A stretch of 64,000 bases of DNA, from assembly GCA_008933995.1 (NCBI GenBank), contig WARS01000052.1, forward strand, positions 1,364,001-1,428,000, given 5' to 3'. The position numbers and the translations under genes are program-made. Source of the stretch: Datnioides undecimradiatus (taxonomy: Eukaryota; Chordata; Actinopteri; Lobotiformes; Datnioididae). Below the pieces are notes generated by a model that saw only the letters and a list, made by a program, of their open reading frames with translations, did not search any database and was not told the origin of the DNA. This document shows, piece by piece, positions 1 to 13,745 of the stretch. Within the stretch, counting starts at the first letter, position 1, and the number at the start of each line of letters is the position of its first letter.

Positions 1-1590
1 CTTATTTTGGCCTCCAAAGACCGTGTGGCAATACAGAGGGCGACGACTGGCAGGACAGAAAGTGCGGAAGTGAAATGTGTGGCATGTTCCAACACTCACT
101 ATTACATCAAGTTCAAGAACTTCCTAGTTTTTAGAAGTGGCTCCAAGAAGGTCAAGGAAACAAAAGGGATATGTTTTGATGGACAAGTCAAAATAACATG
201 TCAGTGAAGCCAGAGATCTAAATTGGGACTAACTAACTATTATGCCATGAACACCATTCTCCATCACAAGTTTCCCTCGGGAGGTCCAACACTGATCCTA
301 GATGTAGTAATGGCTGTGACAACTTTGGGGGCTCTATTTTTATACTCAGTATTAATTAATGCTGCAATCTTTGAAGCATTACTTCATCTCAGATCCGCAA
401 ACATTCAACATCTTGGAGCCTCGTGGAGCTGTGTGTGTACATGTATCCGTCTGTTCATCTGTCTGGAAAGCCCCTTGTCCAGAAGTCAGTCCGGCTTTCC
501 TTGGAAACGCCTGCAGGTTGTCAACAAAACAAGCAGCAGAAGGCTCAAGGCTGGCAGTGCCAGAGAGCAGCTTAGGCTGCTGACGGTCCCAAAGTGAGCG
601 TGGTGAGGAAAGGGATTTTCTATAAATATTCTGAGGTGCGAAATAGACTCCCTGAGTGAACGGGGCCTTCGCTTGCACACAATCTGTTTGGAAAGGTTGC
701 TGGTTGAACATGAACAGGTCTCCGTCTCAGCAGGCAATGACAGAGGTAGAACGTGAAAGAGGAGGAACTGCAAAAAGCATAACAGACAACACGTAGAAGC
801 ACACACCTGTTGAATACACAGCACCTAATGAGTGTGGTAAAAATGATCTCTCACTCCTCAACCACGCTCTCCATTCATTCAAAGCAGCCTGATGTCACAG
901 TCGTGCCCATAACAACAGATAAAGCTTCTGTATCTATTGAGTATATCCCAAAATCCTTAGATGTATTAGACAGGGATGAGTAACGCTTACACACATCATG
1001 AATCCTTGTTTTCGTCGGATCTAACCAAGCAAACGGAAGCAAAATAAACCAGGAAACTTCACAGCCTCTTATCCTGTCCTGTCAAGCCGATCCCCCCGTC
1101 GACTGTATCGGTGACAGCCACCAAACTCTCATTTATCTCAGTAAGGAGCTAAATTGCATTACCCGAGTCCCCCAAGCAGTCTATGGAGTTAAGGGTATTC
1201 AAGTGGGTTAAGCAAGTCATCCTATAGCCAGACCAAGCCCTCCCCTTTCAAAGGCCTTACCTTGGCCACAGGGCTGCACATGGTTCACATGGTAACTAGA
1301 GATCCATGGGTTTCGAAACATGTTTAGAGAGAAGAACAGAAGGATGCCCCGCTGCTATGACTCCCCTCCAGTCACAGCGGTGGTGATGGTGGTGGACAGC
1401 AGGAGTGGCAGCGGTGGAGGCGAGGGCTGCTACAAGCAGACAAGCAGGGATGGAGCCTGGCGCCACAACCGCACACACACACACACGGACGAGCACACAG
1501 CCACAGCAGAGTGACTGCCCCGGCTGCACAGCAAGCTACAGCCAAGACGGACTGGCTGTCATACAGCGTGTGTGTTTGTGTGCATGTCTG

Positions 1591-1651
1591 TATGTGTGTG
1601 TGTGTGTGTGTGTGTGTGCGCATGCAAGGGAGCTGAAAGAGAGAGAGAGAG
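1591..1651. repeat. (TG)n and (GA)n microsatellites
   Basis: A TG run at about 1591-1618 is followed by a GA run at about 1638-1651. An AC run lies nearby at about 1472-1487. Confidence 0.9.
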
Positions 1652-2584
1652 ACAGCGCAGCAGGGTGCTAAAGCAGCTCAGAGCCCTAATCAGATTACAG
1701 GCAGAAATTAGCCTTGATGATAAAAACTCTGCAACAGGATTGGAGGAGGGTGCCAGCAGGGCTGCAGGGGGTGGTATGGGGTCCGGGGCTGCTGGAAGTC
1801 AGAAGGTTTCCTGGACACACGCACACATCTTGATGGCCAGGTGCCATCGAACTCCCAAAAACTGAAGCTAGACACTGCATCAGTGTTAATACGATTATCA
1901 CTCAGCCCAGATCACACAATTCAGTGAAACACTGCAGCTTGATTCATTACGGTTGTAAGATATTTACAGGCAGACTAGTCCTGATGCCAGTTCAGACAGT
2001 AAGAAAGACTTTCATAAGCTGTGATTTGCAACGCTGCAGAACAGTATTTATAATTTTCTGCCATAGTTTTTGAACAAGTGTGGATTTTTTATGAAAATGC
2101 ATAAACTGAGTCGATTGTGGTTTATTTCAGTCGAACCTCTTTTCCTCTTGCGCCTCATATTCATTGGCTATTTTTTATTCATTGTATTTGAGGTTATTTG
2201 GACCGACATATTCTTTTTTTAGTTTTTGCATCTTCTTGTTTTAACTTTATCTTAACTTTTAAATTTTGTGTTGCTTTGTCTGTCAAAGCACCTGAAACTA
2301 TATAATGTTCACAGAGAGCTTGCAGACACAGTCTTATCTCGTAGACAATAAAACCCAGTTGCAAGTATTGGAGTCGGGAGGTTACAGCAAGTGCCCAGTA
2401 GTCAAACAGTCACATGACCAATCATCACAAGGCTCCACCTCCTGTCACTTCTGCACTCTGTCCTGCACTCTGACTCAGAAAGGTAAAGCAACATGTAACG
2501 GTGCACATGTGCAAGCATGCAAGCAAAATGAGCATCTCTGGTGAAGGCAAAACTTACATGTTAACACTATATGTCTGATGAAAT

Positions 2585-2840
2585 GATATGGTGGCGGGGG
2601 ACAGAGGAGGAGCAGGTCGTTCACCCATAGAGGATAGGCTGTCCATTCGCCAGCTCCTTTGGGCTGCATGGTGAACCCCAAATTGCTCCAAATAGCTGCC
2701 CCATGCATGTGTGAACGAGTGTGAACGCTTATCCTGATGAGCAGCGTCCATCAGTGAATGACTGGCTGAATGCTGACATGTAGTGGAGCGTGATTAGGGT
2801 GGTCAGAAGTCTAAAAGGCCCTACGGTACAGCTCCTGTAG
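2585..2840 (+). mobile_element. Teleost SINE-like interspersed repeat, degraded
   Basis: Segments such as GAGCAGGTCGTTCACCC, GTGAACCCCAAATTGCTCC, GTGTGAACGAGTGTGAACGC, TGATGAGCAG and AGAAGTCTAAAAGGCCCTA occur in the same order as in a repeat I know from many teleost genomes. The family name is not certain. Confidence 0.6.
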
Positions 2841-5800
2841 GCTTAAAATCAGAAAATTACACAAGAAGAGCCGAAGGTGGAGCAGAATCGCTGACACAAA
2901 TATGACAAAACAATGTATTTCATATTAATTCAGAACCAAAGCAACCCTGGAGGTTGATCAAAACTAAAATAACAAAAGCCGACTGAGGCTGGAAGACACT
3001 GGTAGACATGAGTACATGATTATAATAGAACGAACTGTCTTTAGCATCATCATAATGGATGTTTACTGAGACTGCAACTAAAAAAACACTTTTCCAGTTA
3101 ATGTAGCTCTTAGAGGAACCATGCGGGCTGTGCTGTTGTCTCAGAAGACAGATAATACATCACCCTCATGTACTGGAGCCTTTCTAACAATATAAAGTCA
3201 TAATACTTAGATCTTTAGATGACCTCAGTGCAAACAACAAACTTCATGTCCCCGAAAATCATTATCCAAGCTGTCCACTCCATCATCTTTACTGGAAACC
3301 AATACAAAAACTAGGAATTACAGTGTAATCTCCAGCACTGAGGCATCAGTGAGCTGTGCAAACATGCACAGAAAAGCATTAATGATCACTTTTTGCTCTC
3401 TACTTCATATTCTCAGCATGTTGTGCGAGTGTAAAGTATGCCACACTGGACAGGTGAGAGACATCCACTGTAATCTAACAGCGATCTGAACTGTATATAA
3501 ATATACAAGTTGATAATAACAACCCAGCTCTTTGATTCCTGTCACACGTGTTTGGACTCCGTCTTAGTGCTGCTCACTTGCACACTCGCTCACCTCGTCT
3601 GAGGCTTTTTCTCACCCTTTCACACACAACCCCCCCCCCGCGCCTCCCCTAGTCTGCCTCCGTTCCCTGTAGACGCCCCTAATAAGGCAACGTGTGTTGT
3701 GAGTGGCTGCCTCGGGGAGAGGTCACCCTGTCAGCCAGCCTGTGGTGTTTACCAGGGGACCGTCTCCACGCCTGCTCTCTGCTCGGCCTTGTTTTCTTCC
3801 CTCTCCTTCTCCCTTTCATTCCTCAGATTTGTCATCCCTGCCATCCATCTCTCTCACTCCTCTGGTGCCTCCTACTCATTCCTAACCCTCTTTCTTGCAT
3901 TCTTAATCTATTTGCTGCCTCACATGTCTCTCTCCACATCACTTTTCATCCCTCTGTTTACCCCTTCTTCCACTGCCAACTCCCTTGCCAGCCTGCTCAG
4001 CGACAAAGATGACGCATCTGCCATCGCTCAGCGTCCGTCTCACTGTCTGCATACATTTAACAACTTCAAAACAAGTCACGCATCATCAAGAAAGCTTTTC
4101 TTAGAAGTAAAGCTCACTTGCAAGCGACCAAAACAAGGTGGACGACAGCTGAGTGAGTCAACATGGGAACTTGTGTCAGACATTATGACCAGAACACACG
4201 AGATCTAACTTTGCAGACATGTTCTGAGTCCACAGTGACGTGTTGACATTAGCTTGTTAACACTGGGGTTGTAGAGTTTTGCATCTTTGTTGTTTTTTTT
4301 CTATTTTTTTCATATTTGTTTACGATAAAAAAGCTTTTATCCATCAATGATCTTAACTCAGGTTTTTCCTTTCTAATGGGAAAGAGAGAAAACATCAAGA
4401 TCTTCTAACAACTTCATTTTTATTTATTTATAAGTTATTTAAACATATGTCTGTATGTAAATCATAGAACAACACGTCCTGCACCATGTTTATTACAGTT
4501 TTCACAACATCCCTCAGCACCTCAGCTGTCCTGTGCATCGCTCTCTCAACCGTTTTGAAATTTTAATTTCCGTTGCGTCGAATAAAAATATGAAACACAT
4601 GCGACTCTGGATGTACAAACCGCTCAGTAAAACACCCAGGACATCCTGTAAACACCACGAGGCAAAGCGCCACAGCAAATCCCGCTGTGACTCAACATCA
4701 AAAGCATCTGTCTCAAACTTTAAGCTGTGAAGTTCAGCGGCACACGGCTCGCAGAGCGTTTCAGCTGAGGATGGACTTTCTTGTCTTTCTTTTCAACGCC
4801 ACATGATCCTGCGTTTCATTCTGAGCTTCTGACAAAGCCAAGTGAGGCAAACGGATGAGACAGCTCATTAAGTGCAATTATGATGAGTTTGGAGATTAAT
4901 AGCTCTTTCTGAGACACTAGAGTCTGACTGGAGATACTGTTTTTAAAAGTTAAAGGTTTATTGTACCTAGAGTTTTTCTAACCTGCATTTCAAACCTGGG
5001 CAGTACCCCCGCACAAGCTGCTCGCCTACCAACAGATTTACTACTAAAGCTACATCTTTGGACAGCTGAACGGCGCTCGTCTGCTTCAAAAGTCAAAACA
5101 GGAGAAAAACTGGCGCTTACAGATTCGTGTGTCGAACGTGTGACTTCAAAACGTGATTCACACTTAGGGGAGGTTGTCTGTATTTCAAAGCGAGTTTCAA
5201 GCCAAATAAGATAAGAGGCATTTATATTTATATTCTGGTGCTTTTTCAATAATAATAATAGCTAATTTAGCTTGTTGTAATAGTGCTGCACTATGCTTAT
5301 CAAGTAAATCAACACTGTGACTTGTCTTTTTTCAGGATTTCTGAAAGTAATGGTTATTTTTCTTTATCTGGTCAATTAGTATCAACTTCCAAACATCTTA
5401 GGACTTTGGGCAACAGCTGAACTTGCTCTAAGCCAGCCTGCCTTTATTAGGAGAAACCTTCTCTGTTTAGGTTAGCTCACACAAATGCACTAAGGCACAC
5501 TGACACACAGTCACACATGCACTAAAATAAACACGTGCACACACATGCAGAAGAAATGCATGACCCAAACAGGATCTTGCACACGCACGCAAATATATGG
5601 GTTGAGTGAGAGCCAGAACCGGCGGAGCAGGAACCTTCATCCTTCCTCCTTCCTTAAACGTTTACTCTTCAGATCCAGATCTGCGTTCCTCTCCGCTGCC
5701 TTGCATCAACTCTGCCTGACACTCGGCACAGAAATCTGCCTGCTCTGCTCTTATATGGATATCGATGAGCACAGAGCCTGGTGCTGAAGAGAGACACTTA

Positions 5801-6189
5801 AGTAAGTTCTGCGACTCTTGGATGGAGCAGGAGAGAGGGAGGAAAAGGAAGGAGAGACAGAAACAGAGTGAGTGAAGGAGGAAGGAGGAAGGAGGAGGAC
5901 GATTTCATGCCAGAAATGGTTACTTTAGGACTTGGCCCTCTTTTCTTGAAGTTACACTGTCCAGGAACATCTTGACATTATGCAACATGGTGATGTAACT
6001 TAAGGTAACTCATGAGCAGACAACATAGTCACATTAATCCATGTGTCAGTCAGATACAATGAGCAGTAAGTCGCTGGTGCATATCTCAGAGTTACTGCAG
6101 GGTCCAAACTAGCCAAACCATATATTCAAATAGTCTTAGCAGTTACCAAACTACTTGTTTGTACTTTCCAGTGGCCCTAAAGTAGATCA

Positions 6190-6663
6190 TCATCTCGATT
6201 TACCGGTCAATCTACGTTCCTACTCTCACCTATGGTCATGAGCTTTCAGTCATGACCGAAAGGACAAGATTACGGATACAAGCGGCTGAAATGGGTTTCC
6301 TCTGCAGGGTGGCAGGGCGCACCCTTCGTGATAGGGTGAGAAGCTCTGTCACCTGGAGGGAGCGCAAAGTAGAGCCGCTGCTCCTCCACATGCACGACCC
6401 ATGAGGTGGCTTGGGCATCTGTTTCGGATGCCTCCTGGACGCCTCCCTGGTGTTCTGGGCATGTCCCACCAGGAGAAGGCCCCAGACATGTTGGAGGGAC
6501 TATGTCTCTCGACTGGCCTGGGAACGCCTCGGGATCCTCCCGGAGGAGCTGGAGGAAGTGTCTGGGGAGAGAGAAGTCTGGGCATCCCTGCTCAGGCTGC
6601 TGCCCCCATGACCCGGCCCCAGATAAGTGGAAGAAGATGGATGGATGGATGGATGGATGGATG
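6190..6663 (+). mobile_element. 5'-truncated LINE 3' end (RTE/Rex3-like) with GATG tail
   Basis: From about 6198 the sequence translates as the C-terminal end of a non-LTR retrotransposon polyprotein (IYRSIYVPTLTYGHEL, then RIQAAEMGFL, RVAGRTLRDRVRSSV). A stop at 6401-6403 and frameshifts follow before WRDYVSRLAWERLG, EREVWASLLRLLPP and a stop. The copy ends in a tandem GATG run (about 6636-6663). This end is very common in fish genomes. The Rex3/RTE assignment is from memory of the GATG tail. The copy is dead. Confidence 0.75.
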
Positions 6664-9600
6664 ATTCATATCCAGACAACAAACATATACCATTAGCCTT
6701 CCTCATCATTATTTTTAATATCTAGTAGCCCCGTAACAACTTTATATAACTGCAATAATAACTATACCCAATCACATTCACATTCTCTTTACGTCGTACT
6801 TTGTTCCAGCATGTATACAATGACCAAACCGTGCATTTAATGTAACCCAATGATTGTTTTTATTTCTTGTCATTCATGGTAGCATCATTTAAACTGTCTT
6901 CTCTCTGCTGGATCCTGCAGCAACCACAAGTATGTTTGATTAACAATCACATCTAGCAACATCCAGAAAGTCCACTGCTGCCAATTACTATATGCCACCA
7001 GCATGCTTGTTCTCATAATTAATTAAAAGTACTGACATAACAATGCAAAATATATCAGTAATTGACATATTATTCGTAGTAGCAGTGCATATCCCAGGAT
7101 ACAGGACGATTCAGGAGCATGGAGGTAGTGGCTGTCATCACATATTCATGTTGCATGTAACCCAAACAACAGTCATGCATCCAGAAAGAGGTCACCATGT
7201 TAGCAGGCCAGCAGGTAGCCAGCCTGTGGACAGCTCTCTGCTGTCTGACGTACTAAGTGCTGACAGTAACAGCAGACAGCGGGGACCACCACAGAGTACA
7301 AGCTACAGATTAACTGGTGCATGAGGCCATATTCAACAGGTCACAGCAGTTTCTCCATTAACAGGAGCAGGAGGGTGATGAAAGAATGCAACAGAAGATG
7401 CTAACAGCGTTAAAGAGTTGGGAGTTTTTCAAATTCTTGTTAAGGAAAACACCGGTGTTCTGAAAAACTATCCTTTGCTTTTAAAACACAGTTATCCCTA
7501 TGAGTGTCTGCATCCATAGTCTCAAGCATTAGCACTGCCATCCCGCAAACACCACCGACAATGTAAAAGATATATTGCCAAGAGAAAGATGTGTACAAAT
7601 AGATGAACAGAACCCAGTGGCATAAGGTCAAGCATTGGGCTGGCCAGTAAACCTGTCTGTCCGTTTTGATGGGCGCAGCAGGTGCAGAGCGCCAAAGCAA
7701 GCAACTGCCATACGGAGTCACACGCACTCACTATAAAAACAAAAGTGTTGAGAAATGACGCCTGGCCAGTGTTGGAGCAACACACCAGCCCAGCACATAG
7801 CCGGTAGATCAGCTGCGCACACATGCCACCATACAGCCATAATCTGGAGCTTGGAATGCTAATACCCGTGTGGTTACTTGAGACAGCGCAAAGCAACAAG
7901 AGGGAGGCTTGGTTGGGACACATTCAGTCCTGCAGGGGTGAATTTAAACCAGGCTGCAGTCAATTACTGCACCACCTCTGGCTAGTTTAGCAAAAAACAA
8001 ATGATAAATGCCAATGAATGACTTCCCCATTCTTAAAGTCATTTTAGTAGCTACAGTACATTAGACTTTAAAATCCAGCAGGTACTCTGACTGATGCAGC
8101 AGAAAATAATAGGTGCTGCTCTCCTCTGCTGTTCTGCTCTGACTATTTATGATGCACTTTGCAAAACGAAGTGATTTCGAATTCTACATTTACACAAGAA
8201 TTTATTAAAAAAACAAAATTAAAATTAATTTTCTTTTTCAAGTGTTCCAGATCAGGTGAGAGGCAGCTTCGGCACATTTAAATCTTTGCCTATTATGGTC
8301 AAAAACACTTGTATCTACTTACCTGAGATACCTTCAATTTGCAACTGAACATTATTCTACGTCACAAATGATGAATGATTGTCAGATTCATCATGAAAGA
8401 ACTAGCTGCTTTGTTCCTGACTTAATATCATTACATGCAGATTAAACTAGGTGAGAGAAAACAATACTTACAATGCTTTGGCTCCAATATTAAGGGACTG
8501 AGAGAAATGCTTCACAGGTGAAGTCCATTTATCCTGACAGCAAATGTCAGGGACATGAAACTACCAAACAAAGGGTCTCACTAGGTCCTTATTCAGAGCA
8601 AAGCAGATGCTGAGGATGCAGGAGGCACAGGTGTGAGCAGGTAAACCCAAACAGAGGATCCAAAGTTATCCAGCATGAAGAACATCCAACCTCAGCAGCC
8701 GACAAATATAGCCTGGTGCTTTCCCACCAGCTCTGCTGCACCGGGCCAAATAAATCAGTCCAGGAACAGCCAAGCGCAGAAGAAAGAGAAGAGGGGAGAG
8801 GGAGTGGGGTATGCAGGAGAGGGGTGAAGGAGAGAGGCACGGATGGAGCGGATAAAAAATAAACAATGGGGGTGCTGGAACAATCTGATACTCCTTCAAT
8901 AAGTGGTTCTTCAAACTATTCCAAAAGTCAAAGCTTTGGTTCTTAAAATGTCCATTCTCGTAACCGGGTTGGGGATCCTGGTCTGATAGTTTAGACTGAT
9001 GGCGAGAGGCAACACAACACTGCTTCCAATGGGTTTGGGGAGTGCAGGCCAAAACCGGCGTGGTAACCTCATCCCACAGCAACCATGTATGGGCTGAAGA
9101 GAGCGGCCTCGATAGAGGGGCATCTGCCATAAATAGCCAGGAAGCATCGGGCTCCCAGCATAGGGGGATCGAATCAGCTGTTAAACTACAATCCAGCAGC
9201 AGTGTGATCCAAGCTCTGCAGGGGCTCCTGTAGTACAGCACTGGGGTCATACAGCACAGAGCTGGAATTGACTTCATTTTGCATTAACAATGCATGATTT
9301 ATCTACACCTTGGTATTATATCTATTTTATTTACATTTCAGTTCATTTCAACCCAGCAACTGATAGTGAATCCAACCACAGGATACATTTAAATTATGGT
9401 TTATCAGTTTTATCAAGATTGCATTGTATGATTACAAAGGCAACAACTGATATACATTTATTTTTATGTAAAACTAAAGAAGAAAAGTTGAACTTCAGGC
9501 TGCATTACCTCCACTGACAATTCACCGTGTTATGGTCATGATCTGTGCCAAAGTACTCACCACAGGACAACCCTGAGATGCACAAAACAGGATCTCATTT

Positions 9601-12600
9601 GAGCTGTTCATGCTGGATTGCTCACCTAAACAAACACGCATGCACAACACAAAGTAAATATTTATGAAAAGTTATGCAACTATTATTCATCTCCAAAAAT
9701 GGAAATGTGTGTGGAACAAGCAAACATTTTTTTAAATTATTGTTTTCCAATGTTGCTTATAAAAAGATGGAGCTGGCCGTTGATTGGATGACCAGTGTTT
9801 ATTGCCACAGCCCTATTGCATTAATGTATTGCATTGTATTGTTAAGATGCAAAATTGTATTTTACAAAATGGTAAGGTTCCTTAATTCCAGTGTCACTCT
9901 GTTGTGGTCAGATTACAAAAAATATTCAAAATTATGAATTCTATGTATAATATGAGAATTAATTCAATAAGAATAATGTTCAAAAACAACATTTTATATT
10001 ATTAGTTTTCAGATTCATTTGCCCTCAACTCCTTTGGTGAAGAGGAGTGGCTCAGGGTTTTGAGTATTGTAGTGTTATAGTTTGGCTCCATCTTGTGGAC
10101 ACAGGAAATGCATGGCCTTATATACATTAAATTATGTCATTGTTTACAGTGTAAGGTGTTTGTCTTTACAAACAAGTTTTAAATGAATACATTTCATCTA
10201 CTCTTTTACTCTTACTCCCAGCACTGGGGTGTGGTACAGCTGAGTATGCAGTCTATGTGTAAGTACCAGAGGTGGACAACTGTCACTGTGCCATTAATGG
10301 AGTTACTTATTCCCCATGCAACAGAGGCGAGCAAGCTTGACAGGTGTACAGTAATGGCAGATATGTAGTTTACTTACAGAGATCCATGGAGACTGAAGCA
10401 GCTGTAATGGACGGACAGCTGGAGATTAATGCCTGTGGGGCTGTTTCATTTCAAAGGAATAATACAAAAAAGTGAAAAGGGGTGCAATGTATTACTACAT
10501 ATTGAGATACTGAACACATACAATGACATCATCTTATATGCAATCACCTATGTGATCCACAAAAGCCACAAAACTAGTATAGTGTAAATAGTTAGCCATC
10601 AAAATGGTAGTAATAGCACTAGTTAATATTATTGAAGAAATGTTAGTAAAACTATGAGTAACTGAATCTGTATTGTATTTTAGGTTTGATGCTTAACTTT
10701 TAGACATGTTTTGAAAAATGAACAGTTACACCCTGGACTTTTTCATAACTTTACCTGAGGAAGATGGTTGCCAACGGTTACAGGCCGCCATGTTGGAAGT
10801 TAGCTAATAACGTCCGCATTAGCATTAGCTCGCGTTCTGTGCGCAAACTTCTCACAGTCAAGTCCGACTTCAGTTTTTAAGAAAACCTGCTCTGAAGTAC
10901 GACTAGCAGTAAAGGTAAGAACACAACGTACCACACAAAACATCCCGTGGTAAAAAAAAAAAACAAAACAAAAAACAACGTTGGAGGTGATGGTTAAAAA
11001 ACCACAGACATTAGCATTAGCTTCTGCACACGAACTGGAAACTTTACGGTCAAGCCTGACTTTAGTTTTGTAGAAAACTTGTTGTGAATTATAGCTAAGA
11101 GCAAAGATAACGGCACAACGTACCAAAACAAAACACTCCGTGGAAAAAATATTTTGTCCAGCAATTGTTGTCCTACTCGGGGCTGGCTAGTGTCAGTATA
11201 GCATAGCTAGGAAAGCTAGCTTGAAGCCCAGCAGATATACATTAGCATAACCTTAATGTTACTAGTACAAGGAAGGCCAAGTTAATCTTTAATGCTTTAC
11301 AGATGTCTAGCTCTACTGAATGAAAGTCTCCTGTTTGGTGGTTTACAGTCAAGCTAGCAGACTGGCAGCTACAAATTGTTGCATTAATTAAAGTAAGCTT
11401 GATAATTGACACTTAGTTTTGATGATGCAGTTAAATGAAAATACATATTCAAAATAAAAGTGTTCAATACAACACTATAAATTTAAAATGAAATTGACAT
11501 TAGGTATTTGAGGGTAATAATAAAAATGGTCTATTATTAAATCTGTCATGCAATATATAGTGGTTGTCTTTAAGTTCACAATGTCATTAATCAACTTTAC
11601 TATGTATCTCAGGTGAGTCTACATATAAATCAATTAATTATACAGGCCAAAATATAATTTCTAAATATTTAATGTTATACAATTAAAACATTTTATTGTG
11701 CTCACCTAAGTTTGTTAAGTATGACCCTATAATCAGAAATGCTGACTGATGCTTAAAGTACATTATATGACAACAACCTATACCAGCTCGTCTCTCTGCT
11801 GTCTCATGCACCTGCCAAAGTGCCTTAAAGCAAAGCGCTGTGATGTCAGTCACACACAAAAGCGTATCTTTGCAGGAATCAATTAACTATCACATCAGAG
11901 GAAGTATTAATCAGGCTTCTTACTTTCCTTTTAGAGAAAGATGGCACACAGACAAATTTAAGCAGCGTCTGAGGATGGATGATGTCCAAGCCACAGAGAG
12001 CCTGCTGAGAGGTTTTTACAAGGTTCAGCTCAAGTATTGTCTTTGCCAACACTTTGATCGAGCAAGTGGAGCTCAGTGTGACAGTCTGGCAGGGTAATTG
12101 GGTTGAAATTGCCAGTATACAAGTGCACACGTGTGAAAAGACACACACAGTTGTGCATGTACATTGTTCTTTATCGCATTAATATTACTTCATGAATAGC
12201 AGTCAACTCTACTGGCAGGTTCATTTGAAAATAAAACATCAATGCCTTGAACAACCTGAGACCTATTACATTAGTATTACTGTTGAACTTTCTGTGAAGA
12301 CTGTTAATATTTGTCTTGCTTCTTTATGTCCTTCCCATATGATAAAATACATTTTGATGGAGGAAGGTGCATATTTCTGAAACAGCATACAAAAAAGTTA
12401 TATTTTCCTTCATGGATTTGTAAAGGTCATACATGAAACTTCCTTTGGATGACCACTGGGTAATTGATCACAAACAATTTCATTTCATGCAAAGAGTTTA
12501 TTTATGAATCAGACTGCAGTATCATACAACAGTAGCACAATCATATGACTATGGATTATGCTCATATTTATAGATACAAAGATAAAGGCATGTCTTAAAG

Positions 12601-13653
12601 GAAAAAATGAATGAGTTCTCTTTTGATTTACTCTAAAAATAGCTTTTAAATACTTGGCATAGTTTTGTAAATTAAATTATGAAACATAATGTTTTGCCCA
12701 CCGGTTTTACTATTGGAGTACCAAATGCAAATATATTTTATGAAAAACATTTTTTTTCCTCCTCTCTCTTGCATTTCATGCAAGGAAGAAAAAAAGATGT
12801 CAGTGAGTACAAAAAGCACTTAAATCTCATATGAAAATAGAAAATATTACAAGTGTGCATAATTACTTCATGTTGCACATAACCTGCAGTACAAAAAGTC
12901 AAATGACACTATGTTCAAGTGTACCTGACATGCCAATTATTGGGGGGGCGTATGTACTGAAATAGCTATTCAAATGTCGTCAGGGGCAGTTTACACACAA
13001 GACCAAGGCAAGGCCTTTAAGTCTCCAAAATGAATTGAAAATGAGATGTGTTAGTAATTATGGGCGTGCCAGCTTGTCCTCCCTGTGATGCTGACTATGG
13101 GCTTGTCTTGAAACACTGAATCTCATCCTGTCCTTTTTAAAATGATGCTTTTTGTATTATTTGTAGTTCACAGTTTTGATTCAATGTTCCTACAGATAAA
13201 CAGCATGAAAAGCAGAAACTATCCACAATGCTACTGTACCTCTCCAGCCAGAGGCGTGGCAGAACAGTAAGTTGTTTGTAAAAACCTAAGGTATGAAACA
13301 GTGCTTAGTACGTTAGTATTTGGCATTGCCTGGAGTATAATGTAATGCACACATAATAAGGCGATATGATTATTCCAAATTTACAAGAAATGTTTGAAAT
13401 ACTAAGACAAAGTTCTGAGTTGATAAAATGCTACAGCTGTAAAATGCTACATAACAATTAAGTGATACTGGATGAGTGATTTAAACAGTGATGGATTCCT
13501 ACAAATCTGTTGATACATTACACCAATGCTTCACTGCTGTTTTAGTAAAAACCACGCAACTGCAAACTTGTTTTTATCCTCAAGAATATTTTTTTTTTAT
13601 CATTATTTAGGTTTTAGGTTATAATTTAAAATTGATTAAAAAACCCCTGTATC
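6664..13653. other. Gene-free AT-rich region
   Basis: Nothing supportable as coding. The longest frame (203 codons, minus, 8666-9277) has no recognisable domain. The tandem duplication at 10.8-11.1 kb is the only clear structure. Confidence 0.6.
10817..11143. repeat. Diverged tandem duplication, unit 192 bp
   Basis: Copy 1 (10817-10950) and copy 2 (11009-11143) both begin CATTAGCATTAGCT. Both contain AGTCAAG/GGTCAAG, GACTT-AGTTTT, GAAAAC-TG, AAAG-TAA and CACAACGTACCA, and both end CCGTGG. They start 192 bp apart and have diverged by many substitutions. Confidence 0.8.
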
Positions 13654-13745
13654 TGGGGGCCTCTGGTAGCTCACCTGGTAGAACGTGTACCATGCACTAA
13701 GGCTAAGTCCTTATCGCATCCCCTTTCTGTCCCCCTGTGAAAAAT
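13654..13745 (+). mobile_element. tRNA-derived SINE fragment
   Basis: GGTAGCTCACCTGGTAGAAC resembles the A-box half of a tRNA-derived SINE. It is followed by TACTAAGG-like and AGTCCTTATCGCA segments and then the pyrimidine-rich body CCCTTTCTGTCCCCCTG. The B-box half is deleted. This is not a functional tRNA. Confidence 0.6.

Larger units (their letters stand above)
1..6189. other. Gene-free region at the left edge
   Basis: Open frames here are short, low-complexity or made of simple-sequence translation; none shows a known domain or a splice-consistent chain. Contents: dinucleotide repeats near 1.5 kb, a SINE-like piece near 2.6-2.8 kb, a pyrimidine-rich stretch near 3.6-4.0 kb and a purine-rich one near 5.82-5.90 kb. 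Confidence 0.6.

Noticed and set aside
1296-1671. His/Thr- and Cys/Val-rich frames near 1.3-1.7 kb
   Set aside because: They are translations of CA/TG and GA microsatellites.
3699-4208. 169-codon plus-strand open frame
   Set aside because: It follows a pyrimidine-rich stretch, giving Ser/Leu/Phe-rich translation; stop codons are simply rare in such sequence.
8666-9277. 203-codon minus-strand open frame
   Set aside because: The translation shows no recognisable motif, no neighbouring exons and no promoter features. Not enough to call a gene.
10800-11126. 108-codon minus-strand frame as a repeat-containing protein
   Set aside because: Explained by a tandem duplication whose offset is a multiple of three; no known domain or start context.
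13654-13745. A tRNA gene
   Set aside because: Only the A-box half resembles a tRNA; the B box is missing and the tail matches a SINE body.
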